Shown here piece by piece: positions 38,901 through 51,796 of a stretch of 64,000 bases of DNA. Under the pieces are notes generated by a model. That model searched no databases. It saw only the letters and a list, made by a program, of their open reading frames with translations, and had not been told where the DNA came from. The DNA is from Epiperipatus broadwayi (taxonomy: Eukaryota; Onychophora; Udeonychophora; Euonychophora; Peripatidae), in NCBI GenBank assembly GCA_028023455.1, contig JAQFVV010000001.1, positions 25,349,401 through 25,413,400 of the forward strand, read 5' to 3'. Made by a program: the position numbers and the translations under genes. The first letter of the stretch is position 1. Each line of letters starts with the position of its first letter.

Positions 38901-40733
38901 AACTGATTGATGATGATCTTAGACTAAAACTAGCCTGAGAATATGGATAAGACAACACTAAATAGAACTTTAATAAGAGCTTCCTTTAGGCTTACAATAG
39001 GAGGCAGCATTGTGAAATAAATGGCTAGCTCTTGAAGAGCATTGTGAAAACCTGGGTGTTTGGTGTTGTTTTGTGGGTGACAACTTATGAAAAAAAGAGT
39101 CCACCCACACAAAAAAGTAATAATAAACAAAATAATTTCAAACTATCTTTAACTATTTGTTCTGCAGTTCAGAGAATAGAAATTTTAAAACAAAAAAAAA
39201 TATTTTAACACAAAAAAGTTTTTTCTTTTTCTTCAGAACATTACTACACTAGATTACAATTCTGAATATTTTATTTTATATTAATAAACCACTGCACGGT
39301 ATTTTCTATAGCTTTAAACTATCCAAATTTAACAAAATTTACTAATCTTTGATTAAGATACCTCTTTCTACTAGAAAAAAATATTTATTTATTTTGAGGA
39401 GGCAAAATTACAGAATTTAACTTAATATATGTACTGGTTCAATACACACACACACACACACACGCACGCACACACACACGCATATATATATATATATATT
39501 GAGAGATATACAAAAAACAAAATTGATATATACATATATATTTTCACATAACATACCTAAATATAGATATACAGTGAGATTCATAAACGGATATATATGG
39601 TTAATGGGTAGATAAATAAATAGATAGATAGACATACAGCCCAATAGACAGATAAATAAGAGAAAAATGTGAAAGTGATATATAGATCAAATAGTAAAAA
39701 TAAGTTTTATATTTATACTATATATATAATTATTTATTTATGCCTCATTACAGAAATTTTTAGAAATTTAATATTTTATATAATATGATAAATACAGCAC
39801 TTGAAACTATTTGTAAACACTGAACTAATAATCTTTCCAAATTCTGTTTATATTAATACGCCAGTTTTTTTGAAATTGTCCAGAAAACATAAAATAACTA
39901 TTTATATATATCTCCTAAGATTTTATAAACATAAGTTTACTAAAGGGAAACTTTAAATCAAATACAGATGCAAACACAGTCTTTTAATATAACTAAATAT
40001 TAAAATTCACAAGATAGAAATAATTTCTACTCATTTTTAAATTTTTATGAATTAATAATCGATCATAAAGTAAATGCAGTGTTATACATAAATCTTTGAT
40101 GAGAAAAGAAATTATCTCTACCTCATAAAATTTAATGCAGCGCCAGTTTGAAAAAGACTATGTATTTATCTAGTTTTGATTTGAAAAACATTCTGAATAA
40201 TATCACTCATCAAATTTGACATCTACATATTATTCAACAAAGCATATATAAGTTACATTTGCTGAGTATTATGATAAAAAAACTGAGGAATTAATATTAA
40301 TAGTATTTGAACAGTTGGTCATTCCAAGTGTTTACATATAGTTTGAAGTATAGTATTTATTTGTTATTCCATATTTTATATAAGATTATTAATTTACAAA
40401 TGTTTGAAAAAGAATAGAAATTATCTCTCTCTTACAAAATTTAATATTTAGTCATCTTGAAAGAGGTGGATACATATAGGTTTGATTTGAAGTTCTTGAA
40501 TAATATTATTTACAGATTTGCCATCTCTATAAGATCTAAGAGACCATATGTAAATGGTCATTAATATCAATAGCATTTGAAATGTTTATCATTCCAGTAT
40601 TATGTACATACATATATATAGGGATTATGAGCCATATGTAATAAATAAAAATTATAATCACTCAAAATAAATACTTATAAACAAAAATTATAATAAGTGA
40701 TAACTTGTAGATTTATGCTTTACACTTGTCCAA
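35951..40733. other. Intronic stretch without recognised genes
   Basis: Plain A+T-rich intron. A weak match to the fold-back family lies at about 38420-38525. tRNA-like B-box matches near 37915 and 38885 are too weak to call. A CA/TA microsatellite lies at 39444-39500 and GATA-like units follow at 39605-39660. Open frames at 36555-36839 and 38566-38850 show no domain. Confidence 0.4.
39444..39500. repeat. (CA)n(TA)n microsatellite
   Basis: CA units with occasional CG steps change to TA units. The minus-strand frame crossing it is an artefact. Confidence 0.93.
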
Positions 40734-41083
40734 ATTATGATAATATTAAATAGTGCTATCACACTTATAATGTAAAGCTGTATAAGAGGCATGATGTTGA
40801 GTGTAAGGTAAAGGAGGCTTACTTCATAGCAGAGGAGTCCTTCACCATTGCCATTAATTGTAAAGAAGCATGTTTTGCTATATCAAAAAGATGGTCTAAT
40901 TACTCATTTGCATAGAGTTTGCATATTATACTTATAGAATGATTTCAACAAATGAGTCATAACTCGCTATGATTATGAGAAGTACAGTTTCTCAAAAGCA
41001 CTCAGCCATTTTAATTGACTAATTGATATTAATTATACAGCTTTATGTTATAAGTGTGATAGCATATTTAATATTATCAAAAA
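40734..41083. mobile_element. MITE-like element, about 350 bp, with about 50-bp terminal inverted repeats
   Basis: GATAATATTAAATAGTGCTA with TCACACTTATAATGTAAAGC on the left is mirrored by GCTTTATGTTATAAGTGTGA and TAGCATATTTAATATTATC on the right. The interior is non-coding and differs in composition from the flanks. It lies only 190 bases upstream of the exon at 41273. Confidence 0.8.
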
Positions 41084-41272
41084 ATTATAATTAAATGAGT
41101 TTTTATTGGCATTTAATTAATATTTATTCTAAATGATTCCATATTTTATATATGAAATATATTTTTAATAAGAGATTTTTATGTTTTCTGAAGATATGGT
41201 TAGATAACAAATATGCTATTTTATAAAGCTTGTCCATATATGAATTTAATATAATGTTTGTTTATATTCTAG

Positions 41273-41356
41273 ATTATACACCTGTTGTACTGGGTTCATT
41301 TGATGCTGTTCATGATTGTGTAGAATGGGATTTAAATATTTCTTTCAAATTTCCAG
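41273..41356 (+). CDS. GABA-B-type receptor exon: linker between ligand-binding domain and membrane
   Basis: An 84-base exon flanked by a TTTATATTCTAG acceptor and a GTTAGC donor. It enters and leaves with phase 1. With the preceding base it encodes NYTPVVLGSFDAVHDCVEW and then DLNISFKFPG. In GABA-B receptors this position holds the last beta strand (GxYDxxxDxxxW) and the short linker before helix 1; there is no cysteine-rich domain, as expected for GABA-B rather than glutamate receptors. The NIS triplet is a possible N-glycosylation site. It connects in frame to GYGPPRDS in the exon at 60649. Confidence 0.85.
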
Positions 41357-41439
41357 GTTAGCATTTTTTTAATGAATTTGACATTTTTTCTACATACATA
41401 GTTTAAATTTATAATAAAATACATCTTATTTATTTATAG

Positions 41440-42225
41440 TAATAATCAGCCAGTAAGCTAATGCACATGTGCTTTGTGGATATTAACTATAAATAAATAC
41501 TCTCACTTTCCAAACACAAGATAAAGTCTTTGTAAAAAGATAGAATGAATCCACCTATCTTTTTGACTTAAATGTTTAGGTATGGAAAAATCTTAAGCAT
41601 TTGAGAATGAGAGCATGAAGATGTTAAGCGATCACTTTAAATTACTTTTATTATGCCTGAATGAATGACGCTTGTGAAATTTTCTAGAATTTATGATATG
41701 TCATTCTTATTTGAAATTAAAAATATGTAAATGAGATATTTATTTTATATAGTGCTATGTTTTATAAACTGTAATAGTAATAATCAGCCATTAAGCTAAT
41801 GCACATGCGCTTTGTGGATTTTAATTATAAATGAATACTCTCACTTCCAAACATAATTTATTACTATTACAGTTTATAAAACATAGCACTATATAAAATA
41901 AATATCTCATTTGCATATGTTTAATTTCAAATAAGAATGATGTATCATAAATTCTAGAAAATTTTGCAAGCATCATTCATTCAGCATAGTAAAGGTAATT
42001 TAAAGTGATAGCTTAACATCTTCCCATTCTCATTTCCAAATGCTTAAGATTTGCCCATACATAAACATTTGGATCAAAAAGATAGATGGATTCATTCTAT
42101 CTTTTCACAAAGACTTTATCTTGTGTTTGGAAGTGAGAGTATTCATTTTTAGTTTAAATCCACAAATCACATGCACATTAGCTTAATGGCTGATTAAACA
42201 TAGCACTATATAAAATAAATATCTC
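41440..42225. mobile_element. Long fold-back element with a nested partial copy in its loop
   Basis: The left arm (about 41440-41780) begins with AATCAGCCAGTAAGCTAATG, and the right arm (about 41865-42195) ends with CATTAGCTTAATGGCTGATT. Between the arms, 41777-41860 holds another copy of the outer end (AATCAGCCATTAAGCTAATG) in direct orientation. After the right end, TAGCACTATATAAAATAAAT is repeated once more. The arms are about 330 bp with moderate divergence. No coding capacity is seen. A hairpin-type non-autonomous DNA transposon that inserted into or recombined with itself would explain this. Confidence 0.75.
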
Positions 42226-44186
42226 ATATATTTATGGAAAACATTCATTGTAATTTTTTTTTGTTATTCAGAATAAATGCTGCCAATTTAACTTAGTAAT
42301 AAGAGTAGAAAACTTAAAAACTAGAGGTTTCTCAGATAAATTCCTATCCAAGAAAAATTTTAAAAATCTGTTTTGATAACTACAGTTCTACATAGGCTAT
42401 CATTTTGATAATTAAAAAATATCAACTAATTTATTTTGTTTTTTATTTAAGATATTTCTGGTATTGTATTTTTTTTATGTAAAGAAAAAAAAAATTCCAT
42501 AAGGCAGAAGGTAGACCTTATTTTAAACTTATCTTTGAATGTCACCCAAGTGCTTATTTGGTGTTTTATCACTAATCTTAAAAATTCAAGCATGTTTTAG
42601 TCTTCATGTGCTTTAGAATCATTATTTCAAACTATTCATAATTCCATCTGTTTTTCTTCTTAAAAAAAATCATGATATAAACTAAGTCTGTAGATTCACT
42701 ACCAAATAGTTTACTGATCTAAATGTTGTTGGAAATTTTGTAAAAAAAAATCACATTAGTTAAACTAAAATCTCGGAGAATTAATTTAATCTATTTTTTA
42801 CATCACAACAGAACATCCCTCTACTTTATTTGCTATTATATTCATATTCGCTGAACAACTAAATTTGAAATACATCAGTATTAGTAATAACTACAGTTTT
42901 TAGGTTAGTTTTAATAGGAACACAATTCTTTGAGAGGCAACAGTAATTAAAAATCTGATATTAACAGTTTTAATATTGAAAAATCAATATATATATATAT
43001 AAGTTTTATTTTATATTTTCTTATTAAAATTTTTTTTTGTTATTGTTAATCCAGTAACAAATAATACAATGAAATATCAATCTACTGTTATATTAAACAA
43101 ATTATAAGACATCAATTTCACTAGCAACTTTAAAATTATTATTCTTTTATTTTTTGCAGCAATAATTATTTTAAAATTTAGACCAGTAATATTGTATCTG
43201 AGTATAGATATTTAAATTACTGATATGTTTTTTTCTGGGAGTACAAATAACAATGATATTTTAGTATTTTTTACATCATTATTTACTTTATTTTTTTTTT
43301 ACTCTCATCATTTAATTATTCATAAAATAATTTTAAATTTTTATTTATTTGTTTATGTACACATACTTACACACAGACATTTGTGTATATAGTTATTGAT
43401 TATTACACATCAAAAATATATATACTAGTTAAATCTCTTGATTTATCAATACACTTCTTACTTCATGCCTTTGTGTGAAAAGCAACATGTATTTTAAAAT
43501 GCATTTTAACATAAACATAAATATTACATTGTGTTCAATATACATTATATATACATACCTTTGATGTATATTTATTAGTAAATAAATTGATATTTAAATT
43601 AAAATTAAAATATAAATACGTTTACTAAATACTTGTAAATTTCATGATTTATTTTTTATATATTTTTTATCTTAGAAAATAACTCTATTTCATTTATAAT
43701 TAATGAGTGAATAATCAAAGTGCTAAGTGGATTATGAGGGAAACTATTGAAGGAGAAAGATTTTAGTACATTAAACTTCCTCAAAATTGAATTGAATTTT
43801 TGTACATATGGCATTCAGTTTCACTATTTTTTATATATATGATAAAAATATATCTGTTAGCATATTTTTATTAAAAGTATTTTTAAATATAAAAATGTTT
43901 TTTTTTTTAAAAAAAATTAATGACAAATATGTTTTAGCTACCATCTTATAAGTTTGCAGCATTTAAAATAAGTATAATATACTTATAAAAAAGAAAGTAA
44001 ATTTGAAAAAAGCTGTATATAAACATCACATGGTTATAAAAAATAAACAAAAAAAATATTTAACAATAAAGTAAAAAAAATCTTGAGGTAAAAAAAAACA
44101 AAAGAAAACACTTCATTATCATTAACAGAAAAATCTTATTAGAATCTTTTTTGTAATGAACAAGAGTGATATATTTTCATTTCAGG
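42226..44186. other. Intronic stretch without recognised features
   Basis: Homopolymer-rich, A+T-rich sequence. No coding or repeat signal beyond short TA tracts. Confidence 0.45.
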
Positions 44187-44740
44187 AATGAAGCATCCAT
44201 GTATTGAACGGAATGAGTGCTTCCATAGAAAAATTCACTAAAACTTTCAAAAGCTTTAATTAAAATTCAATTTAAAAAATTCCCTTTCAATTTTTTTTAT
44301 TAACAGTTGAATTGTTTTATGTACACAATAAATGAATTTGAATAACACATTCTCCTTGATTATAAGAAGTTCAAATAATGCTAAGATAATTAATTTACAA
44401 TTAAAACTTTTAAGAATGTTAAAAGGATTTGGAAAATAAAAATATATTTATAATGTATTATCTATATTTAAATTAATCACAGTCTGATTAAAATGAGCAA
44501 TTCAAATTCATTAATTTTTTGTATGAAATTACTGTTAACTTTCAATTTTTTTTATTAACAGTTGAATTGTTTTTATGTGGACAAAGAATGAATTTGATTA
44601 ACACATTCTCGTTGATTACAAGAAGTTCAAACAATGTTAAGATCTAATTTACAGTTAAAACTTTTAAAAATGTTAAAAGAATTTGGAAGCTAAAAATATA
44701 TTGATAATATATTCTCTGATTTACAGATAAGAGAGTTTCA
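44187..44740 (-). repeat. Dispersed repeat with internal 255-bp tandem duplication, copy 1
   Basis: The segment starting CTTTCAATTTTTTTTATTAA at 44284 recurs at 44539, a period of 255. The family start, ATTGAACGGAATGAGTGCTT at 44187, is mirrored at 57210-57236. The region as a whole corresponds, inverted, to about 56600-57236. Class unknown. Confidence 0.68.
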
Positions 44741-44789
44741 GATTTTTTGAGATGTGTGTAATATATTTATATATATTAAGTGTTATTAC

Positions 44790-45195
44790 GTAAAAATTGT
44801 TGTGGCAAGTGAAATAAAATCATTATTAAAAAAAGAAGTGTGCTTCTGTTCCTAAAAAAAGTCATGCTTCATCACTGATATATATATACACACACACATA
44901 TAATAAAGTGATATGGTATTGCAGACGTGACAAATGTTTGTAGCATGATTATCCTATGAAAGGTGTTATTTTTGCTTTAATTTAATATTTGTACTAAATT
45001 TAATTCATACAATGGTTTTAATATAATGGTGACAATCTATTTATATTTTTAATTATTGTTATTAAACGATGTCTGTTATCAGGTGGTAAAAATGAAACAG
45101 TGAGGAAGCGTGACTTTTTTTAGGAATGGAAGTACACTATACCATTTTAATAATGTTTTTAGTTTACTTGCCACACAATTTTTTACATATTTAAA
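44790..45195. mobile_element. Fold-back element with about 100-bp arms
   Basis: The left arm contains TTGTGGCAAGTGAAATAAAA, TTCTGTTCCTAAAAAAAGTC and ATGCTTCATCACTG. These are mirrored by CAGTGAGGAAGCGTGACTTT, TTTTAGGAATGGAAGT and TTTAGTTTACTTGCCACACA. About 215 bases of unrelated sequence lie between. No transposase frame is present. Confidence 0.72.
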
Positions 45196-47195
45196 ATATC
45201 GTGTATAATTTAAAATGTGATTTATTTAAAATTGTAAATCAATTTTATACTTTATTTTGCTTAGATCACATATATGTACATATATTACATGTACCACCAT
45301 CATCATATATATATAGCGTCCTGTTATTCAGTCATTTACTATTTTTTAAAATGTCTTAAAATAATCTGTAAAAATTATATCACACTACACCTGCATTTAG
45401 TATGGTGGGATGATGAAATCAAAATTTTATAAAGACAATAAATGTTTGTTGAAATATATTTTAAGTTGGAAACAAAATTTAGCCTACTGTGTCGATTGCT
45501 AAAATCTTGTGGGAAAGTAAATGGCCAAATTTAAGAAAACATCCTGTTCATGGATTAAAACAAAAACTAAAAGTTATTTTGGTCTTTAAAAATATCAAAT
45601 TTTAAAGGTGCTAATTGCTGACTTCACTGGGAAAATTTTGTTTATTAAAAATGTAATTTCATCATGAGCAAGTGTAAATAGACTCAGTTTTTTGCTACAT
45701 ATATACTTAGTCAAATTTTAAAAAGATCTGTAAGCTGCATCCACATCTGTTTGAATTTTATAATGGCCAAATAATTAGGTGGTTTGTGCTGTCCCACATG
45801 CTGAGGAACGGTGTTCTTCGTCTCCATCATACGTGCTGAAATAGTACAAGCCAACATAATAATGAATAAGCTTCCTGATAGAAACCTACTGTAAGAGTAC
45901 TTCAAGTAGAGAGCTGCTGCCTATCCAGAGAAAGACAAGCTGCTGTCAAAGAATTAGGTAATAACCTTCATGACTACGCAAAAGCTCTCAGATGAACTTT
46001 AATTATTAATTTTCAAAACTATAGCTATAGTAAATTTAAATGAATGCCCAGTTTAAAGTCTAATGGTTCAAATCTTTCTTTTACTTCAACCTGTAAAACC
46101 AATAATAAATACTCACTTGCTTTACTGTAAAATATCTCTGTAAAATCTATTATCTCGAACCTGTTAAAGAAATAAACTTAATAATTATTTTGTTAATTAA
46201 AGTTTGTTTTACTCTCATATTTACAGAGAAATCTATGCTCTTTTATATATTTAAGTTCTTAGTATTTTATTTAGATATATGATGATATGCCAGATATATT
46301 TTCAACCAGTGAACAGATATATTTTAATAATTTTATCCCGAAGATAATATTTCTATCTTCAATGCAGTAAGTATAATATAATGCCTAGTTATATTACATC
46401 CAAATCACTGTTTCCAAATTAAAATTCATAATTAATAACTGATCACTTTGCGATCATTGCAGTAATTTCAATCAACTCTGAATTCGATTTCATATATAAT
46501 TGTTATGGTTTGCTTTGTTATACTGATAAATTATGTTTTTAAGCATAGTTTTACTTAATTAATAATACAATTATAGCCAGGGAAATATTAATAAAGCACA
46601 TTTAGTTATTTTCGTTAATTCCGATCCTCTTAAATATGCTTTCCCTTCCTTTTTATTAAATCTTATTAAAGATGCGAATTAATTGTTTGTTAAACGAGGG
46701 TATTAATATATTTAAATAACGCCTCTCTCTTTATAGCATAATTTAAGTGCCTATAGCGAATGTATGTAGGGCTAGTTCGACTAGTTCTCTCTATAATATA
46801 TATTATTCAGGATTTATCTGAAACTAAGATAACCTTTAGTTTGATTGATGACGATTCGCATCATTATCGAGCTACATTATTAGGCTCGAATATTAGAGAA
46901 ACATAGCAAACAGTCGCAATATTCTCACTCTAGTAATTAAATTATATTTCTGGCTAGCATTGTTATTTATCATTTGGCAAACCATGATATCAAATGAATA
47001 TTATTTGGCATATTTAATTCTTATATGCATAGATTATTCATTGAGCACGAAAGTCAGTTAATACATTTAAATGAACCCGAACACTGTATTACTTCAGACT
47101 GATTACATTCCATTGTATAACACCTGAAAACATCTATTTGATTTCAGTGTGATCCCTAAATAGTGTAACAATCTATTTTGTTTTTCATTACTAAT
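45196..47195. other. Intronic stretch without recognised genes
   Basis: The part 45700-45960 has a more balanced composition on both strands but no domain is recognised. A GGTTCAAATCT box near 46066 is isolated, with no A box, so I do not call a tRNA-derived repeat. Confidence 0.35.
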
Positions 47196-49461
47196 GCAGA
47201 AAGGAGTTTGCTATTAACTGAAAGTAGACTATTTGATTCCTCTTAGAGGCCTTAAAGGAACCGAGCAGGGCAAATTCCTGATGTTCACTCTATACGTTCT
47301 TGTCATTGTAGCTGTTATTACTATGTGATTATTCTTATGCTCTTTTTACCTCTCAGTTTAAGATGAAAAAATACCATGATCTTTCTTATCAGTTGCCTAA
47401 TAATACAGAATTAATGTATATATAAATGATAAATATTTTTCCAACAGATATATAGAATCATGACAGACAAAAATAAATCATGGGTCTTATTCTCAGGAAG
47501 CTGGAAAGTCACTAACCAAGGCAGCAGTTGGTGGTCGAAGGCAGAGGTTGTGAAGAATCCTCAGACTGTGGACCCAGGCTGCCATTTGATGATGACTTTT
47601 TATTTAAGTATTTACAACTGCAGATCACTTTGAAGTGAAGAAAGACTTCAAGAAATAGAACTGTCTTATATTAAATGGGACATTATTGGACTTTGTGAAG
47701 TTAGAAGAAAAAATGAAGAGACAATTGATTTAAAAAGTAGACATGTACTATACTATAAAGGCACAAATATTAGAAATACAAGTGGAGTCAGATTCATTAT
47801 AAATAAAAAGTGGAAGAACAACATTGTGGAGATTGATGGTGTATTGGATAGTGGCAAAATTATGTATACAACTTAATAGCAGATACCAAATGCAGATGAT
47901 TCAGGTTTATGCCCCAACAAGTTCTCATAATGATGAAGTAGTAGAAGATTTTTATATGGATGTACAAAAGACTTTTGATCAGACTAAACAACATTTTAAA
48001 ATTGTTATGGGAGACTTTAATGCTAGAATTGGTAAACAAATGAAAGCTGAAAGTGCTGTAGATAATTTTGGTTATGGTAATAGAAATGAGAGAGATCATA
48101 GACCTGTGGAGTTTGTAGAAAAAGAAAAAAAAACTTTATATTATGAATTCTATCTTTGGAAAAAATGTTGAAAGGAAATGGACATGGAAGCACACAAATG
48201 AAGGTACAGCAGAATTGGATTAAATTTTGACTAACAGAAAATACATCTTTCAAGATTGTAATGTTCTTAATAAATTTAATATAGGAAGTGATCATCGATT
48301 AGTAAGATGTAAGATATGTATTAATGCAAAACTAGAGAGTCAAAAATTATTAAGAAAAACAATATTTACAGTTGATATTCTAATCTTCAAAAACACTTTA
48401 ATGAATTTAAATTAGAACTTACAAATCGATTTCAAGTATTAGTAGATTTTGAACATGATTCAGGTTTGAATGAAATTAATAAAAAAATAACTGATATGTT
48501 TAAAAACTGCAACAAAGATAGCTGGTAGAAAAAAGCATCAATTAACCAATAAAATTTCTATTGAGATGAGAATTTATGAAGAAAAGAAGGAATAAGAAGA
48601 TATGCAAAAATGATGCAGTAAAAAGGATTGAATACCTTGAATTCTCTAAAATAGTGCCAAAAAGAGTTGAAAGTGATATAAGAAAATATAAGTGTGAACT
48701 AACAAGGAAAACTGTAGAAGAGAATAAAAGTCTGAAGAGTGTAAAACAACATTTTGATATTGGTAGGAAATTTATATCTGCAAAAAGGAAAAAAAGATGG
48801 AACTATTACTAAAAAGAAAGATGACATCGTGAAATGGGTAGATTTCTATCAAGAATTATATAGTAATAAAGAACAAGTACCCCCTATATCTATTATATGT
48901 TCTGAATTGCCCAGAATTTTAAATGAAGAAGTGAGATATGCAATTAAATTTATAAAGAAAGGAAAGAAACAGGTAAATAAATAAATTTTTTTTAGCAAAG
49001 TTATATACCAAATGTCAAAATGATAAAGATGTACCAGATGATTGGGAAAATGCAGTATTAATATTAATATTTAAAAAAGGTGATAAAGAAGATATTAGAA
49101 ATTACAGACCTGTCAGCCTTTTATCAGTTTTATACAAAATTTTTACCAAGATAATTACAATTCGTCTACAGAGAACACTGGATTTCCACCAACCAAAAGA
49201 ACAAGCTGGATTTAAAAGTGGTTTTAGTACAGTACATCATATTCAGGTATTGAGAGAAGTTATAGAAAGGACAAATGAATATAAGTTGCCATTGTGATTT
49301 GGATTTGTAGATTATAAAATGGCATTTGATTCTATAAACACTTCTTCAGTGATTAAAGTATTGGATCATCAGGGTATAGATCCAGGATATTGTCATATTT
49401 TAAAGAATATTTATAAAAATGCAACAGCAACAATTAAATTACATAATGATACTAGAAAGTC
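47196..49461 (+). pseudogene. RTE-like LINE copy A, 5' half (interrupted by copy B)
   Basis: Starts at the common terminus GCAGAAAGGAGTTTGCTATT. A leader of about 390 bases precedes the endonuclease, where LSYIKWDIIGLCEVRR-type sequence, the IQVYAPTSS segment and VMGDFNARIG (open at 47824-48171) are read. Further on comes a lysine-rich linker and then the reverse transcriptase to NYRPVSLLSVLYKIFTKI and QAGFKSGFST, ending at GCAACAGCAACAATTAAATT. It breaks off at 49461 exactly where copy B was inserted. Its 3' half resumes at 55317. Stops and frameshifts break the frame. At about 50133 copy B lacks one base that copy A still has at the equivalent site. Confidence 0.88.
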
Positions 49462-49868
49462 GGCTGCAGAAAGGAGTTTGCTATTAACTGAAAGGAGACC
49501 CTTTGATTCCTCTTGGAGGCCTTAAAGGAACCGAGCAGGGCAAATTCCTAATGTCCACTCCATATGTTCTTGTCGTTGCAGCTGTTATTACTATGTGGTT
49601 ATTCATATAGTATATGAACATGGATGGGCTGCTCACCAGCCCGCATTAACCAGCATGGTGAGTTTATTGGCTTTTTACCTCTGAGTTTAAGATCAAGAAA
49701 CATCATGGTCTTTCTTCTCAGTGCCTGATAAGGTAGAATGAATGTTTGTGAAAATGATAAATATTTTTCCAATACATATATACAATTATGACAGACAAAA
49801 ATAAAGCATGGCCCTTATTCCCAGGAGGCTGTAAAGTCACCAACCAAGGCAGCGGTTGATGGCCGAAG

Positions 49869-50195
49869 GTGGAGGGTGCTAAGAATCCCCTGATTGTGGA
49901 CCCAGGCTGCCATTTGATGATGACTTTTTATTTAGGTACTTACAACTGCAGATCACGTTCAAGTGAAGGAAGATTGCAAGAATTAGAAGAACTGTCTTAT
50001 ATTAAATGGGACATTATTGGACTTTGTGAAGTTAGAAGAAAAGGAGAAGAAACAATTGATTTAAAAAGTGGACATATACTCTATTATAAAGGCACACATA
50101 TTGGAAATACAAGTGGAGTAGGATTCATTATAATAAAAAGTGGAAGAACAATATTGTGGAGATTGATGGTGTATCGGACAGAGTGGCAAGATTAG
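49869..50195 (+). CDS. LINE copy B endonuclease, N-terminal part
   Basis: A 108-codon frame with the APE-type endonuclease start: LGTYNCRSRSSEGRL gives the T-x-N motif, IIGLCEVRRKGEE the catalytic Glu motif and GVGFIIIKSG the next strand. The true frame shifts at about 50133, where one A is missing compared with copy A, and the domain continues in the frame listed at 50156-51250. The residues after the shift are not authentic. The endonuclease nicks target DNA to prime reverse transcription. Confidence 0.8.
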   Translation: MEGAKNPLIVDPGCHLMMTFYLGTYNCRSRSSEGRLQELEELSYIKWDIIGLCEVRRKGEETIDLKSGHILYYKGTHIGNTSGVGFIIIKSGRTILWRLMVYRTEWQD

Positions 50196-51250
50196 TTATA
50201 CAACTTAATAGCAGATACCAAATGATAATTCAGGTTTATGCCCCAACAAGTTCTCATAGTGATGAAGTAGTAGAAGATTTTTATATGGATGTACAAAAGG
50301 TTTTTGATCAGAGTAAACAACATTTTAAAATTGTTATGGGAGACTTTAATGCTAGAATTGGTAGACAAATGAAAGATGAAATTGCTGTAGGTAATTTTGG
50401 TTATGGTAATAGAAATGAGAGAGGACATAGACTTGTGGAGTTTGCAGAAAAAGAAAAACTTTACATTATGAATTCATTTTTTGAAAAAAATGTTAAAAGG
50501 AAATGGACATGGAAGCATCCAAATGAAGGTACAGCAGAATTGGATTATATTTTGACTGACAGAAAATGCATATTTCAAGATTGTAATGTTCTTAATAAAT
50601 TTAACACAGGAAGTGATCATCAATTAGTAAGGTGTAAGTTACGTGTTAATGTAAAACTAGAGAGACAAAAATTATTAAGAAAAACAATATTTACAGTTGA
50701 TATTCCTAATCTTCAGAAACATTCTAATGAATTTAAATTAGAACTTACAAATAGGTTTCAAGTGTTAGGAGATTTTGAACATGATTCAGATTTGAATGAA
50801 ATTAATATGAAAATAACTGATACACTTTTAAAAACTGCAACAAACATAGCTGGTAGAAAAAAGCAGCAATTGACTAATAAAGTTTCTACTGAGACTAGAG
50901 AATTTATGAAGAAAAGAAGGACTATGAAGATATACAAAAATGATGTATTAAAAAGAATTGAATATCTCGAATTTTGTAAAATGATACGGAAAAGAGTTGA
51001 AAATGATATAAGAAAGTATAACTGTGAAATAGCAAGGAAAGCTGTAGAAGAAAATAAAAGTCTCAAAAATGTTAAACAACATTTTGTTATTGGTAGGAAA
51101 TTTATATCTGCAATAAGAAAAAAAGATGGAATTATTACTAAAAAGAGAGATGACATCATGAAATTGAAGATTTTTATCAAGAATTATATAGTAATAAAGA
51201 ACAAGTACCTCCTATATCTATTACATCTTCCGAATTGCCCAGAATTTTAA
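50156..51250 (+). CDS. LINE copy B endonuclease C-terminal part and linker
   Basis: A 364-codon frame. EIDGVSDRVARLVIQLNSRY is followed by IQVYAPTSSHSD, VMGDFNARIG (the D-x-N motif), KWTWKHPNEGTAELDYIL and the terminal GSDHQLV catalytic motif, all in the order expected of APE-type nucleases. The rest is a long basic linker leading to the RT domain. The last 30 or so residues (after KKRDDIMK) are out of frame, owing to a lesion near 51160. Continued at 51235. Confidence 0.85.
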   Translation: MEIDGVSDRVARLVIQLNSRYQMIIQVYAPTSSHSDEVVEDFYMDVQKVFDQSKQHFKIVMGDFNARIGRQMKDEIAVGNFGYGNRNERGHRLVEFAEKEKLYIMNSFFEKNVKRKWTWKHPNEGTAELDYILTDRKCIFQDCNVLNKFNTGSDHQLVRCKLRVNVKLERQKLLRKTIFTVDIPNLQKHSNEFKLELTNRFQVLGDFEHDSDLNEINMKITDTLLKTATNIAGRKKQQLTNKVSTETREFMKKRRTMKIYKNDVLKRIEYLEFCKMIRKRVENDIRKYNCEIARKAVEENKSLKNVKQHFVIGRKFISAIRKKDGIITKKRDDIMKLKIFIKNYIVIKNKYLLYLLHLPNCPEF

Positions 51251-51796
51251 ATGAAGAAATGAGACATGCAATTAAGTGTATGAAGAAAGGAAAGGCTCCA
51301 AGAAATGATGGAATTATAATTGATATATTAAAAGAAGCAGGTGAAGAAATAGAAACAATTTTAGCAAAGTTATATACCAAATGTCTAAATGATAAAGATG
51401 TACCAGAAGATTGGAAGAATGCAGTAATAATATTAATATTTAAAAAAGGTGATAAAGAAGATATTAGAAATTACAGACCTATCAGTCTTTTATCAGTTTT
51501 ATATAAAATTTTTACCAAGATAATTACAACTCGTCTACAGAGAACTTTGGATTTCCACCAACCAAGAGAACAAGCTGGATTTAAAAGTGGTTTTAGTACA
51601 ATAGATCATATCCAGGTATTGAGAGAAGTCATAGAAAGGACAAACGAATATGAGTTGTCATTATATTTTGGATTTGTAGATTATGAAAAGGCATTCGATT
51701 CTATACACATTTCTTCAGTGATTAAAGCATTGGATCATCAAGGTATAGATCCAGGATATTGTCATATTTTAAAGAATATTTATAAAAATGCAACAG
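51235..51796 (+). CDS. LINE copy B reverse transcriptase, N-terminal half
   Basis: Encodes the fingers and first palm motif: GKAPRNDGI, VPEDWKNAVIILIFKKGD, NYRPISLLSVLYKIFTKI, QAGFKSGFSTIDHIQ and the catalytic motif A, FVDYEKAFDS. The frame runs into the inserted element after codons for KNAT. Continued at about 54351. Confidence 0.88.

Noticed and set aside
38835-38945. tRNA-derived SINE near TTGAATCCAGGTT
   Set aside because: Only a partial B box, no head or duplication.
50758-51180. 140-codon antisense frame
   Set aside because: Shadow of the LINE linker on the opposite strand.
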